Of a DNA stretch of 25,654 nt, positions 1-9,900 are shown one piece after another. Source of the stretch: a virus; IMG/VR virus record IMGVR_UViG_3300026182_000007, positions 1 through 25,654 of that record; one strand, given 5' to 3'. The notes under the pieces were generated by a model. The model saw only the letters and a program-made list of their open reading frames with translations, did not search any database and was not told the DNA's origin. Within the stretch, counting starts at the first letter, position 1, and every line of letters begins with the position of its first letter. Position numbers and translations under genes: made by a program.

Positions 1-130
1 TGAATTAGAGAAAGAGATTGAGGGATTAAAGAGTCCCAAATTAATGTATAAGCGTCCGGGTGGAGAGGACCATGAGAAGATAACTGATTTTTTAGATAAT
101 GTAGAGAATAGATTGCAAGCATTAGAGTAA
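1..130 (+). CDS. C-terminal end of an unrecognised upstream protein (partial)
   Basis: An open frame enters from the left edge (first full codon at base 2) and ends at a TAA at 128-130. About 42 residues are visible. They are highly charged and mostly helical in character, running from ELEKEIEGLKSPK through MYKRPGGEDHEKI to a last stretch of about 16 residues (DFLDNVENRLQALE) with heptad-like spacing of hydrophobic residues, so a short C-terminal coiled coil is likely. The stop overlaps the ATG of the next gene (TAATG), which suggests translational coupling and a shared transcript. Position before a PAAR gene would fit a baseplate hub or hub-associated protein, but nothing visible identifies a family. 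Confidence 0.75.
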   Translation, partial: ELEKEIEGLKSPKLMYKRPGGEDHEKITDFLDNVENRLQALE

Positions 131-999
131 TGGCAATATTAGTACCTGGTCCTGGATTTATAGGTAATGGATTAAACTGGATATTTTTCCCACCACCGAA
201 TGGATCAATAATGGGTACAGCGTTTCCACGTATGGGAACTAATTTAAATATATGGGAAATAATAGGACAGATCAGTATTACTGCAGTAGGAACAGTAGAA
301 TGCGGGACACCACCAACTGGCGAATTAATCACAAGTATTACAGTATCCCCATGTTCATCGCCTTCGCGATCAGGGAAGGGAGTAACTGTATTATTAGGTG
401 GGGTAGGCGATATACCAGAGATGTTATGTCCAATATTCAATGCACCATTTGTAACATATAATACTATAGCAGGAGCAGCAAAGACATTAATATTACCACA
501 AGCAATCAATGGATATTACACAGAGAAATATTTGTGGGATGCCGGGATAGCATTTAGTGAGATGCATATGGGTAGTGAAGCAGAAGTAATGCCATTAGAT
601 AATATAAGAGCAGTAAGTCGTGGAGGATATGGGGTAATGAAACCGATACCAAAACCGATAAGGATGAAGCGATTAAGGGTAAAGGATATACCAAGGCAAA
701 CTGGTATGTTACCAGTGGACACGTTATTTCCAAAAACTCTGCCAGAGGCAATGACGGTAGGCCCATCGTATTATGAGAAAGCATCAGCAGGATCAAATTA
801 TTTAATAGGATATCCACCATCATTAATAAGAATATTAAGATTTTTCTTTACTATTAAAGTAACAACAACATGTCCACCGTATGTGTATATATTTTTCGCA
901 CATTTAGATGTAGAGAACAATTGGGATCATCATAAGAGGAGAGTAGCATATAGAGTAGCAAGGAATCGTAATCCACCACCCTATCCACCACCTATATAA
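130..999 (+). CDS. Unrecognised proline-rich protein, probably virion-associated
   Basis: 289 residues, not recognised. The N-terminus (MAILVPGPGFIGNGLNWIFF, then PPP) is hydrophobic and Gly/Pro-rich but does not look like a signal peptide, having no basic n-region. The middle is Gly/Thr/Ser/Ile-rich and probably beta. Residues about 170-195 are strongly basic (KPIPKPIRMKRLRVKDIPR). The tail after residue 250 has HH, RR and a proline-rich end (PPPYPPPI). Valine is written almost only as GTA (17 GTA, 2 GTG, no GTT by hand count), unlike the T-ending codons of the giant genes downstream. The ATG overlaps the previous stop, and no Shine-Dalgarno is seen. Its place between a hub-side gene and the PAAR spike-tip gene suggests a structural or assembly role near the baseplate hub; this is inference from position only. 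Confidence 0.7.
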   Translation: MAILVPGPGFIGNGLNWIFFPPPNGSIMGTAFPRMGTNLNIWEIIGQISITAVGTVECGTPPTGELITSITVSPCSSPSRSGKGVTVLLGGVGDIPEMLCPIFNAPFVTYNTIAGAAKTLILPQAINGYYTEKYLWDAGIAFSEMHMGSEAEVMPLDNIRAVSRGGYGVMKPIPKPIRMKRLRVKDIPRQTGMLPVDTLFPKTLPEAMTVGPSYYEKASAGSNYLIGYPPSLIRILRFFFTIKVTTTCPPYVYIFFAHLDVENNWDHHKRRVAYRVARNRNPPPYPPPI

Positions 1000-1024
1000 T
1001 AAGTACCAAGTAATAAAATAACAA

Positions 1025-1336
1025 ATGTCATTAGCACCAAGTGGAATAAGTCGTTTTGGAGATTTATCATCAGGTCATCAATGTTATTATCCTGTTGTAT
1101 TAGTTACTGCATCACCAGATGTAGCAGTAAATAAAATATTTGCTGCTATGGAAGGATGTATAACAAAAACCCATAGTTGTCCAAAGACGCCACCACATAT
1201 GGATGTAATAAAGAAAGGATCAAAAAAGGTTCGGATTAATAAATTTGGAGCAGCACAAATTGGTAGTATATTACAACCAGGTGCTGCAGTTATGTGCGAG
1301 GGATCACATTCTGTATATGCAACAACTGGCTGGTAG
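1025..1336 (+). CDS. PAAR-domain baseplate spike-tip protein (T4 gp5.4-like)
   Basis: 103 residues, the usual size for a stand-alone PAAR protein. PAAR proteins are small zinc-binding cones that sharpen the tip of the gp5/VgrG-type spike, which punctures the host envelope. Visible hallmarks are the opening SRFGDLSSGHQC (His18), a central THSCPKTPPHMDVI (His50, His58), the beta-repeat GSKKVRINKFGAAQIG typical of the family's 'G-S--V-ING--A-R-GD' strands, and a closing AAVMCEGSHSVYA (Cys91). Three His plus one Cys is the expected Zn set, with His18, His50 or His58, and Cys91 the best candidates. It lies upstream of the wedge genes, as gp5.4 lies just before gene 6 in T4. The leader (1000-1024) is A-rich with no clear ribosome binding site. 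Confidence 0.88.
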   Translation: MSLAPSGISRFGDLSSGHQCYYPVVLVTASPDVAVNKIFAAMEGCITKTHSCPKTPPHMDVIKKGSKKVRINKFGAAQIGSILQPGAAVMCEGSHSVYATTGW

Positions 1337-1358
1337 TGGTATCGCAACGTAAAAAATG

Positions 1359-1367
1359 TGCTATAAT
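1359..1367 (+). promoter_or_regulatory. Extended -10 promoter for the 47-residue gene
   Basis: TGCTATAAT (1359-1367) is a perfect extended -10 element (TGnTATAAT) in the 53-base gap after the PAAR gene. No good -35 hexamer lies 16-18 bases upstream, which is normal for extended -10 promoters. A start near 1374 would leave a leader of roughly 15 bases carrying AGGAG. The sequence CTATAATATA also resembles a degenerate late-type TATAAATA, so it could instead be read by phage-modified polymerase. Confidence 0.55.
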
Positions 1368-1379
1368 ATAAGAAACTAT

Positions 1380-1384
1380 AGGAG
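1380..1384 (+). promoter_or_regulatory. Strong Shine-Dalgarno (AGGAG) for the 47-residue gene
   Basis: AGGAG sits 5 bases before the ATG at 1390, near the ideal spacing. It is the only textbook ribosome binding site in front of a gene in this window; the others have none or only a weak purine run. It fixes the start of the 47-residue gene. Confidence 0.75.
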
Positions 1385-1389
1385 ATCAA

Positions 1390-1533
1390 ATGGCAATTCG
1401 TAGATCATTATCAGGTGAAGAGAGTATTGAAGCAATACCAAAGAAAACACGACAAGGTAGAGGAAAGCATACAAAATATGCTGCTACATCTAGGAATCAA
1501 AAAAAGAAACGTTATAGAGGCCAAGGTAGTTGA
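1390..1533 (+). CDS. Small very basic conserved phage protein, function unknown
   Basis: 47 residues from an ATG with AGGAG 5 bases upstream to a TGA at 1531-1533. It begins MAIRRSLSGEESIEAIPKK and ends with a Lys/Arg-rich tail (NQKKKRYRGQGS), with KHTKYAATSR between. The opening and the 'KYAATSRN' stretch match my memory of a short conserved hypothetical protein found next to baseplate genes in marine T4-like cyanophages; I know no function for it. The composition (about 15 Lys/Arg, two acidic clusters only at the start) suggests a disordered nucleic-acid- or acidic-surface-binding peptide. It is too short for a folded enzyme. It has its own promoter-like element and the best ribosome binding site here, so it may be made in larger amounts than its neighbours. 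Confidence 0.8.
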   Translation: MAIRRSLSGEESIEAIPKKTRQGRGKHTKYAATSRNQKKKRYRGQGS

Positions 1534-1715
1534 ATAAAGTAGAAGATGTACCAGAATGGTCAAAAGGTCCAGTACGAAGACCAGTAGACATAGGAAATTC
1601 TTTTCATAATTCGGGTATGGTATTAATTACCGATCCGAAGAGTGATAAGTATTTGGATCAAAGTAATAAAAGAAAAAACAAGACTCAGGATAAGAACGAG
1701 AAAAACGAGACATAA
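1530..1715 (+). CDS. Small hydrophilic hypothetical protein, TTG start coupled to upstream stop
   Basis: 61 residues. The proposed TTG start (1530-1532) overlaps the upstream TGA in a TTGA arrangement, typical of translational coupling; there is no in-frame ATG before residue 30. It reads MNKVEDVPEWSKGPVRRP, then a middle with NSFHNSGMVLITDPKSDKYL, and ends in a Lys/Asn/Glu-rich, probably disordered tail. I do not recognise it. Reality is supported by tight packing between two genes and by the absence of any other frame explaining 1534-1710. Against it are the small size, the weak start and low-complexity tail. The stop codon lies inside the late promoter motif for gp25. Confidence 0.6.
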   Translation: MNKVEDVPEWSKGPVRRPVDIGNSFHNSGMVLITDPKSDKYLDQSNKRKNKTQDKNEKNET

Positions 1716-1718
1716 ATA
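1711..1718 (+). promoter_or_regulatory. T4-type late promoter (CATAAATA) before gp25
   Basis: CATAAATA matches the T4 late consensus TATAAATA at 7 of 8 bases and is followed by further A/T (TAATAAAA). Late promoters of this family need only this -10-like box, read by host polymerase with gp55/gp33. Transcription would start near 1724, leaving a leader of about a dozen bases before the GTG at 1737. The box overlaps the TAA of the preceding small gene. Confidence 0.6.
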
Positions 1719-1736
1719 TAATAAAATCGTGTCATT

Positions 1737-2129
1737 GTGCCATCATTTGTCTCGTTTAAAGATCTTAAGATCACATTTAAGCCACACCCAATAACTAATG
1801 ATCTGCAGTTATCAAAAGATGAAGCTGCAGTAAAACAAGCTGTTATTAATTTAATAATGACAGTACCTGGTGAACGTCCATTCCAAAGTGCGATTGGATC
1901 CGAATTAAATCGATTATTATTTGAACAATTTGATTATGGTGTAGCTGCACAAATAGAAACTGAAATTAAGAGTACAATTAATAACTTTGAGCCAAGGGTT
2001 AATATTAATAGTATTGACGTAACACTTGATTATGACGCTAATGCATTTGCAGTGCATTTAGAATATGATATACGTGGTCGCACAGATATGCCTAATAGTA
2101 TCGATTTCCTACTCCAGAGAACACAGTAA
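1737..2129 (+). CDS. 25: Baseplate wedge subunit gp25
   Basis: 130 residues, the normal size for gp25 (T4 132). gp25 is the small lysozyme-fold-like wedge protein that joins gp6 and gp53 in the inner baseplate and starts the sheath. The family hallmarks are the opening SFKDLKITFKPHPITNDL, then DEAAVKQAVINLIMTVPGERPF ending at residue about 50 with the conserved 'GERPF', then GSELNRLLFEQFD and a C-terminal beta pair before FLLQRTQ. The start is a GTG with no Shine-Dalgarno; I chose it because the protein then begins MPSF, as I recall for cyanophage gp25. The TAA overlaps the gp6 ATG (TAATG), so the two wedge partners are likely translated in a coupled way from the late promoter just upstream. 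Confidence 0.95.
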   Translation: MPSFVSFKDLKITFKPHPITNDLQLSKDEAAVKQAVINLIMTVPGERPFQSAIGSELNRLLFEQFDYGVAAQIETEIKSTINNFEPRVNINSIDVTLDYDANAFAVHLEYDIRGRTDMPNSIDFLLQRTQ

Positions 2130-3940
2130 TGAAGTATACCCAATATAGTAATTTAGATTTTGAGAGTATTAAGGTAACTCTTAGAGAGTATTTACGAGCA
2201 CAAACAGACTTTACTGATTTTGATTTTGACGGTTCAACGTGGAGTAACTTACTTGATGTTTTAGCGTATAACACATATTATACAGCATTTAACACCAATA
2301 TGGTGGTAAATGAATTATTTTTAGAATCTGCTACGTTAAGAGATAACGTAATTACATTAGCAAAGCAATTAGGTTATAAGCCTAAGTCGGTAGTTGCACC
2401 AGAAGCAGTAGTAAACTTTAAAGTAACATTTACGGGAACATACCCATCTTCAATAATTCTTAAGAAAGGTACAGGTTTTGTAACAACATTTGATGATACA
2501 TTGTATAGATTTGTTGTTATTGATGATTGGAAAGTTCCTGTTACTGCGGGAGAAGCATTATTCAATAATATTAAATTATATGAAGGTACTGTAGTAGAAG
2601 ATACGTATGTAGTTAAAACAGCAAATGCGAGACAGAAATTTGTTTTAAAGAATGGAAGTGCAGATACTAGTAGTATTAGAGTAAAAGTTTATCCTACTGC
2701 AACTTCTTCATCTTTTGTATATTACACTCAAATTGATAATATTATCGATATAGGTAGTAAGGATAATATTTTCTATGTTGATGAAAGTTTAGATGAACAA
2801 TATCGTCTTTTCTTTGGGGATGGTGTTATTGGTAGAAAATTAGTTAATAATGAATTAGTTAGGATTTCATATCTAACTACAAGTGGACCAGCAACTAATG
2901 GTGCTTCTAAGTTTTCATTTAGTGGTATTTTATTAGATGTGAGTGGTAATAGTTACCCAATGCAAATATCTAATGTTACTACTGTCTCAAATGCCTCTGG
3001 TGGATCGGAACTTGAGAACATAGACCAAATCAAGTTCAATGCTCCAAAACTTTACTCATCGCAGAATAGAGCAGTTACAGCAGCAGATTATGGAGCAATA
3101 GTACGTAAGATCTATCCATCAGTATCTGATATCATTGTTTATGGTGGAGAAGAGGAAAGATACCCTGAATTTGGTAAAGTAAAGATTTGTATTAAACCAA
3201 ATAGCGGATCTAATCTATCAGCGTTTACAAAACAAGATATTGTACAAAAATTAAAGGATTATGCTGTTGCTTCGGTAACACCCGAAATTAATGATCCTTC
3301 GGTTGTTTATATTGAATTGGATAGTAAAGTAACATATAGTATAAACAAAACTAATCAATTCCCAGAGGAAATAAAAACAAAAGTTATTAAAGTAGTAGAT
3401 GATTACTCACATCAATCAGAAACAGAGAAATTTAACGGTAAATTTAGACACAGTAAGTATATTGGTGTAATTGATGAAGCAGATCAATCAATTATTTCTA
3501 ATATAACAACAGTTATGTTGAGGAAGGATTTTTATCCTGCCATCAACTCAACATATTTTTATGAATTATGTTATCAAAATTCATTTAAAAAGTCTTGTGC
3601 TGGACCAGTTATCCAAAGTACTGGGTTTGTTGTTTCCGAGTATCCAAATTACGTTGTTTATTTTGAAGATAGGGATCTCGGAAATGAACTGGGATCTATT
3701 GTCCTATATAGAATAGATTCCGCTACTGGTGATAAAATTATCTTAAACGATAGTCTTGGAACAGTAGATTATGATAGAGCGGAAATATTGTTACATGATT
3801 TAACTATTATCAAAGGTACAATGTTTGATAATAGAATTGAAGTTCGTGCCGAACCTGCAATTTTTGATATTTCTGCTGCACGAAGTCTTTATTTAGATGT
3901 AGATATATCAAATAGCAAATTTGCGGTATACCCAGAGTAA
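2129..3940 (+). CDS. 6: Baseplate wedge subunit gp6 (baseplate J-like)
   Basis: 603 residues (T4 gp6 660). gp6 forms the continuous inner ring of the baseplate and belongs to the gp6/Mu gp47 baseplate-J family. In order: a helical N-terminus with LLDVLAYNTYYTAFN at about 41-55 and NELFLESATLRDNVITLAK with LGYKPKS at 61-87, both conserved in phage gp6; the strand-rich middle with RLFFGDGVIGRKL (FGDG at 229-232); and the conserved RAVTAADYGAIVRKIYP at about 313-330, followed by VYGGEEERYPEFGKVKICIKP. Residues after about 470 are a beta-rich C-terminal part that joins neighbouring subunits. The ATG overlaps the gp25 stop. A 6-base gap separates it from the next gene, so gp25, gp6 and the gp7-like gene form one transcription unit. 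Confidence 0.95.
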   Translation: MKYTQYSNLDFESIKVTLREYLRAQTDFTDFDFDGSTWSNLLDVLAYNTYYTAFNTNMVVNELFLESATLRDNVITLAKQLGYKPKSVVAPEAVVNFKVTFTGTYPSSIILKKGTGFVTTFDDTLYRFVVIDDWKVPVTAGEALFNNIKLYEGTVVEDTYVVKTANARQKFVLKNGSADTSSIRVKVYPTATSSSFVYYTQIDNIIDIGSKDNIFYVDESLDEQYRLFFGDGVIGRKLVNNELVRISYLTTSGPATNGASKFSFSGILLDVSGNSYPMQISNVTTVSNASGGSELENIDQIKFNAPKLYSSQNRAVTAADYGAIVRKIYPSVSDIIVYGGEEERYPEFGKVKICIKPNSGSNLSAFTKQDIVQKLKDYAVASVTPEINDPSVVYIELDSKVTYSINKTNQFPEEIKTKVIKVVDDYSHQSETEKFNGKFRHSKYIGVIDEADQSIISNITTVMLRKDFYPAINSTYFYELCYQNSFKKSCAGPVIQSTGFVVSEYPNYVVYFEDRDLGNELGSIVLYRIDSATGDKIILNDSLGTVDYDRAEILLHDLTIIKGTMFDNRIEVRAEPAIFDISAARSLYLDVDISNSKFAVYPE

Positions 3941-3946
3941 TATTAG

Positions 3947-6900
3947 ATGAATACACAGATTTCTTCTCTAATTAAAGATCAGCTGCCAGATTTTATTGTC
4001 ACTGAGTATGATAATTTTGCTAAGATTCTTGAGGGTTATTATCATCAAATAGAAAGTACAGGACAACCTGTAGATCTTATTAGTAATCTCTCGACATATC
4101 GAGATATAGATTTTTACGAAAAGCATTTATTAAAAGAAAGAACCACATTAGAAGTTTCTATTAATACTACTGATGAAACAATCACAGTAGCAGATGCTCA
4201 ATCATTTCCAGATAGGAATGGTTATATTAAAATTGGTGACGAAATTCTGTTCTATAAGGAAAGAACAGACACACAATTTAAGGAAGTATCACGTGGTATC
4301 AGTGGATCTACCAAATTAGGTGATTTATATACAGAAACTAGTTTTATTTCTTCTGAATCTTTATCACACACAAAAGGTGTGAATGTAGATAATTTAAGTC
4401 ATTTATTCTTATATGCTCTAGTAAAGTCGTTTGAAAGTGAATATCTAGAGTCTTTTCCTGAAAAATATTTAAAAGAGGATGTTGATAAGAGAACTCTTAT
4501 CAAAAACATCGGAACTTTCTATAAAGTAAAGGGTAATGATAAATCCATTAGGTTTATCTTCAATACTATTATTTCAAAGAGTGCTGATGATATTCCAACA
4601 ACATATAATCCAAAAGACCACACAGTAAAGATCTCTACATCTGATTGGGATTCTTCTTATGGCATCCAAGCAGTTGTTTTATCTGGAGATGCAAACTGGT
4701 TAATTGGAGAAAAGATAGTACAGCAGGGAGATCGTAATTTACCAGGTGTTTCTTATGCTTCTGCTATTGTAGAGAATGCATATCAGATTGGAACAGTTAA
4801 TGGATCTCCATTATGGAATTTTATATTAAACCCATTTACCATTAATGGCGATTTTGTTATTCCACAACAAACAGTTTTAACTAAACCCATTTCGCAGTCT
4901 ATGGCGAATGGAGATTTAATTACTGTTGATTCTACATTTGGTTGGAAGGATCAGGAAGGAATGGTTGTTGTTAATGGTGAGCAAATCAAGTATTCTGCTA
5001 AATCAGCACGACAATTCACTATTAAAAATCGTGGAGTCATCTATCAGATACACAGTAAAGGTGATAAAGTTTACAATTACTCCACAGCAAAGGGTGTAAC
5101 ATCTAATGGAGTGGTTTCTTTATTGGTTTATGGTATTTTAACAAGTTTAGATACTGATTCGTCAACAAATTTATCACAACCTGGTGATAAGATCCAAATT
5201 TCAAAACCAGGATTTGAAACTAGAGATCCTATACTATATGATGAATTTAGTCAAAATTATAGATGGAAAGTAAATATAAATGCTGTTGGTCCATCAGTCC
5301 CTCTAAACCCAGTCATAGCAGCGAGTTTGAGCGACTACATTGCTGATGTTTCATCGATATATGAAGATGAGCAATATTATTATATTGCTACTTCTAGTTA
5401 TCCTTCTACTCATATACTACCATCTACTGTTAGTGCCACATTAGTAGATCCAAATTTATTAAAACTTATTCCCAAAAAGACAACTACTACTACTGAGGTG
5501 TTTAGTACACCCAGAGATGAAATTGGTGTTTTTGTTGATGGAACAATTGCATATAGTTATAAGGACAAAAATTTAATTGAATATGGTCCTATTACTAAGT
5601 TTAATATAAAAAATAGAGGTGCTGGTTACCAAAAACCTCCATATGTTCTAATTGATGGGAATCCCAATAAAGCAACTGCTGTTTTAACTGGTAATAGTGT
5701 TAGTAATATTGTAACAATAGATAAAATAAATTACACCACTGCACCTTCAGTAGAAATTGTTAGTGGTAGGAAAGCAGATCTAAGACCAATTATAACATCT
5801 GGTGCGGTTACTAGTATACTTATTTTAAACGGAGGAGAATACTATTCTTCACCTCCCGCTATTATTATTGGTGACAAAGTAGGTAAAGGAAAATTTGCTG
5901 AATATATTGCAGTACTTTCCGATGGAAAGATTGTAGATACAATTAAAATTGATGGTGGAAAATATTATACGCAAGAGAATGTTACTATAAATCTGGTGCC
6001 AGATGCTTATTCTAATAGTGCTACAGCGACAGCAGAAATTTATGAATGGACTAAAGACAGATATGTTACCAACAAACAGAATTTTGACAACAACGGTGGG
6101 GTAGTTGTCACTAATAATGATAATGAGAGTCATTATGGTGTAGTTGTTAATCCCAAACTTTTAAGATATAGATTAGGTGATAGTTTAACATCATCAACAT
6201 TAGAAGAAACTACTGTTGTTGCACACTCACCTATTCTTGGTTATGCTTATGACGGTCATCCCATATATGGTCCATATGGTCATTTAAATCCTCTTGATAA
6301 GAATTCTGATATTGTCAGAATGAATAGTGGATATAATCTGAAGGCAGATAGATCAGATGGTCCTGTTTTGGACAATGCTCCATATCCTATGGGCACATTT
6401 ATCGATGACTATCAGTGGGTTGCTGATGTTAATACAGGTAAAACTAGGTTAGATCGTAATAATGGTAGGTTCTGTGTCACACCAGAATATCCTGCTGGTG
6501 TTTATGCATATTTTTTGACTATTGATGAAGATCAGGAACCAGTATTCCCATATATCTGTGGATATAATTTTTATTCGATTCCAGTAGCATCTAATTATGA
6601 ATATAACATCAAGCAAAGTTCTTTGCCAAGAAATGCCAAACGTCTTTATATTTCAGGTACTTTAAAGAATGGTGATGGAGAAATTGCTATCATCGATGAT
6701 GTTTCATCAGGATCAGTCTCTTCTGTTGTTGTAGAGGACTCTCAACCATCTTTTACGGTAGGTTCTAGGATTTATGTTGATAATGATAACACAGGTGGTA
6801 AAGGCGCTGCTGGGGTAGTTTCCTTGACATATGGTAAATCTGTCAAATCTTTAGAATCTAGAGCACCTGCTGCAAATTTATTGACTTCATTGACACCATT

Positions 6901-9900
6901 ATATTCATTTGCTGGTGATATTATCACTCAACCTTCTACTGGTGCTACTGGTGAATTATTACGTGATATTATTGAAGAAACATCTTTTGTTGTTAGAAAT
7001 GTACAGGGCAAATTTGAACCAGAATTAGATCTTACTGTAGGAACATCATCCAAAACAATTAATTCTAGTTCTGTTGTGATGAACCTTTTACTTTCACAGG
7101 ATAGTAGTTATACAAAGGATGCTACTTTATCATTAGTTAAAAAAGCAGATACTAGTGATGTTATTGCTAGTGGAAAAGTTTTATCAGCGACAAATGATCA
7201 AAATGCTGTTCGTGTACTTGTAGAAGTTGGAGATTTCAACGATTTTATCAATTATCAGGATGGAGATACTATTTTAAAGAGTAGTAATGTTGCTAATACA
7301 GCAGGAACTGAAATTGAAATCGTAAAGCAGTTAAGTGAAGATATTGTTATTATTAGCGTACAGGATAATATTGCTATTGTTGAGACTGATGGTGATCACA
7401 ATATGGCAGAAGGAGATGTTGCCAATATTGAGGTTGATCCTGATGAATCAATAACGGAATCAACATATTGGGTAAGAAAAAAGAAATTCCAAGAATTTGA
7501 TTTAGTTCCACAAGGATTCAATGGAAAATTGAATGATACTGGTATTGGACATTCTAGTTTAGTTGCATATGGTAGAGATTATGTTGCTGGCACATATAAT
7601 GATGTAGAGTTAATTTTTAGTGACCATAATAAAGATAGAGAAAATATTGGTGCTGTAGGTGCATCAGGAAATGCTAAAGGAAAAATTATTGTTCCTTCTA
7701 CTAATTTTGATGGTAGTGGTAGTATTTCATCAATTGAAATCATTGATGGTGGAAAAGGATATTCTGTAGATGATATCGTGACAGTTAACCCTACTGATGT
7801 TCCTAAGATAGATCCTTCTGCTTCAAATGTTACTATTTCACCTCCACCAACAGCACATTACCAGAATGAAGATATAGCAGAATCTTTTGCAATTTATAAG
7901 TTTACTTTAGGTTCTCCTGATCCAACATGGCACCCAACTATACAAGATGCATGGACAGATTTTACTACTAATGTTCTGCCATCACAAGTAGGTGTATCAT
8001 TTTGGACTTATCAGGATCATGAGTTTTTAGTTGCTGATGGTAGTGCAATTTCTGTAAATGATCATTTAATTATTGATAATGAAATTGTAAATGTAGTAAG
8101 CGTTACAGGAGATACAATTAAAGCTAGTCGTACTCATTTTGGTACATTTTCTACAGAACATATTGTGAATTCTGGGGTTTCCCTTTTAGAACCCGGCAGT
8201 ACTCCATCAGATATTTCTTCTGATATAGGATACTTTGATGATGTTATTACTGTTACTACGACAACATATGCTTTTGGTGATTATATAAAAATTAATAATG
8301 AGATTTTAAAGGTTGTAAGTCTATCTGGAAATGATCTTACTGTCGTTAGAGGACAAGTTGGAACATATCCACAATTGCATTATACTGGAGATATGGTTCA
8401 GTTATACACATATACTGAAAATGTAACTACACTAACTACAGTTGCCCCAATTGCTACTAATGTAAGATTGTGGTATGTCAGTAAAAATGATAATATTTTT
8501 GAAGTAACTTATTCGATATCTAGTGATGCACCTGCTCTGACAGATCAGATGTGGTTTACTGGAGATAATAATTCAGAGATTAACATTGGTGCTGTTTTTA
8601 AAGAGTATCCTGATACCGCACCAAAACCACAATATAGACTCATTATTGATGGAGTTGAAAATCCATCGTACACAATGCGAGTTGGTTCTGTTTTTACAAT
8701 GGATGCTGTTGATTCGCATCCAATATGGATTGTTCATGATTATACAACATCACTAGCTAGTGATGGTGTGGCATTAGTAATGGATTCTTATAATGCAGTT
8801 AGTGGTGTTACTAATAATGGAATTAATCAACCTGAAGCAGCTCCACAAGAGCAAATAGTATTTACACCACAGCATCCAGGAACATATTATTATGTTTGTG
8901 CCACGCATCCCGAAATGAGTGGTATTATTACCGTCGAAGGTGATGCGAGTAATTCTATTCCTTTGATTAGTGTTCATAATATTGGTTTGGGTGTTGATAG
9001 AACAGATGCAATATTAGATACGGTATATTCATTAGCAGAAGGAGATCAATTAAAGGTTAATGATGAAATTTTAAAGATTATTGCTGTTGATAATACAACT
9101 AGAAAGGTTACTTTCGATAGGGCACAAGAAAATACTATTAAAGTTAATCATCCTTTAAATGATAATATAGTTGCTTATAGACCACACTATAGATTTACTT
9201 TCAATCAAAAGATTTTTGGTAGTGATGCTAATGATCCTAGAGTCATTTCATATGACAAGGAAACTCATAAGTTATTAGTTGCTTTCGATTTTATACATGA
9301 AGGTGCTACTAACCCTAGAGTAATTACAGAAATTTCTTCTTTCTTTGATCACAGTAATCCATCAAAGACAGTTTCTATCTCCAAAGCATATGATATATTA
9401 GAGAAATTACAATTCTCACCAGATAATACCAATTTTGAAACTAATCCAGTATTACAGATTCAAAAGTATTATTTTTACAAATTTGATACTAGTCATCCAT
9501 CTATGCTTGGTTCTTATTTGGATATTTCCACAAGTCCCAATTATAATATCTTTACTGAAGAGAAAGAAGTTGGATTGATTGAACCTGGCAATGCAGGTGC
9601 TCAAGTTAGAATTAGATTGGGTTATGGTCCTAATATTGGTGATGTAAAGAGAAAAACAGTTAATTTTATATCTTATTACTACTTCTTAACTACAGAAGAA
9701 ATTGATACTGGCGGTTCTTATTTGAGTGTGCGAGAAGATCCCCTCGCTGGTGATAATACTATTATATACACAACTGATAATAAGTTTGTTTATAATTTAG
9801 ATAGAGTTCCACAATATGATGGAACTGGTGATATTAGATATAGAGGAAGATCTGTTGGCAAAATTGCTTCTATTGCATTAGACAATTTGGGTTCCGATTA

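Noticed and set aside
554-823. Minus-strand open frame of 89 codons
   Set aside because: It lies wholly inside the + strand 289-residue gene; its Leu-rich product reflects the reverse complement of A-ending codons, and it has no ribosome site or neighbours on that strand.
5275-5282. TATAAATG, 7 of 8 to the late promoter box, inside the gp7-like gene
   Set aside because: Expected by chance in AT-rich DNA, and no gene starts nearby.
5849-6133. Minus-strand open frame inside the gp7-like gene (and similar ones at 9898-10233, 14944-15285, 17754-18110)
   Set aside because: All are antisense shadows of well-supported + strand genes, with no promoter or start signal and unnatural composition.
8669-8941. 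A host-derived plastocyanin gene (auxiliary photosynthesis gene)
   Set aside because: The copper-type motif has no start, stop or signal peptide of its own and is in frame within the wedge protein, so it is a domain and not a petE gene.
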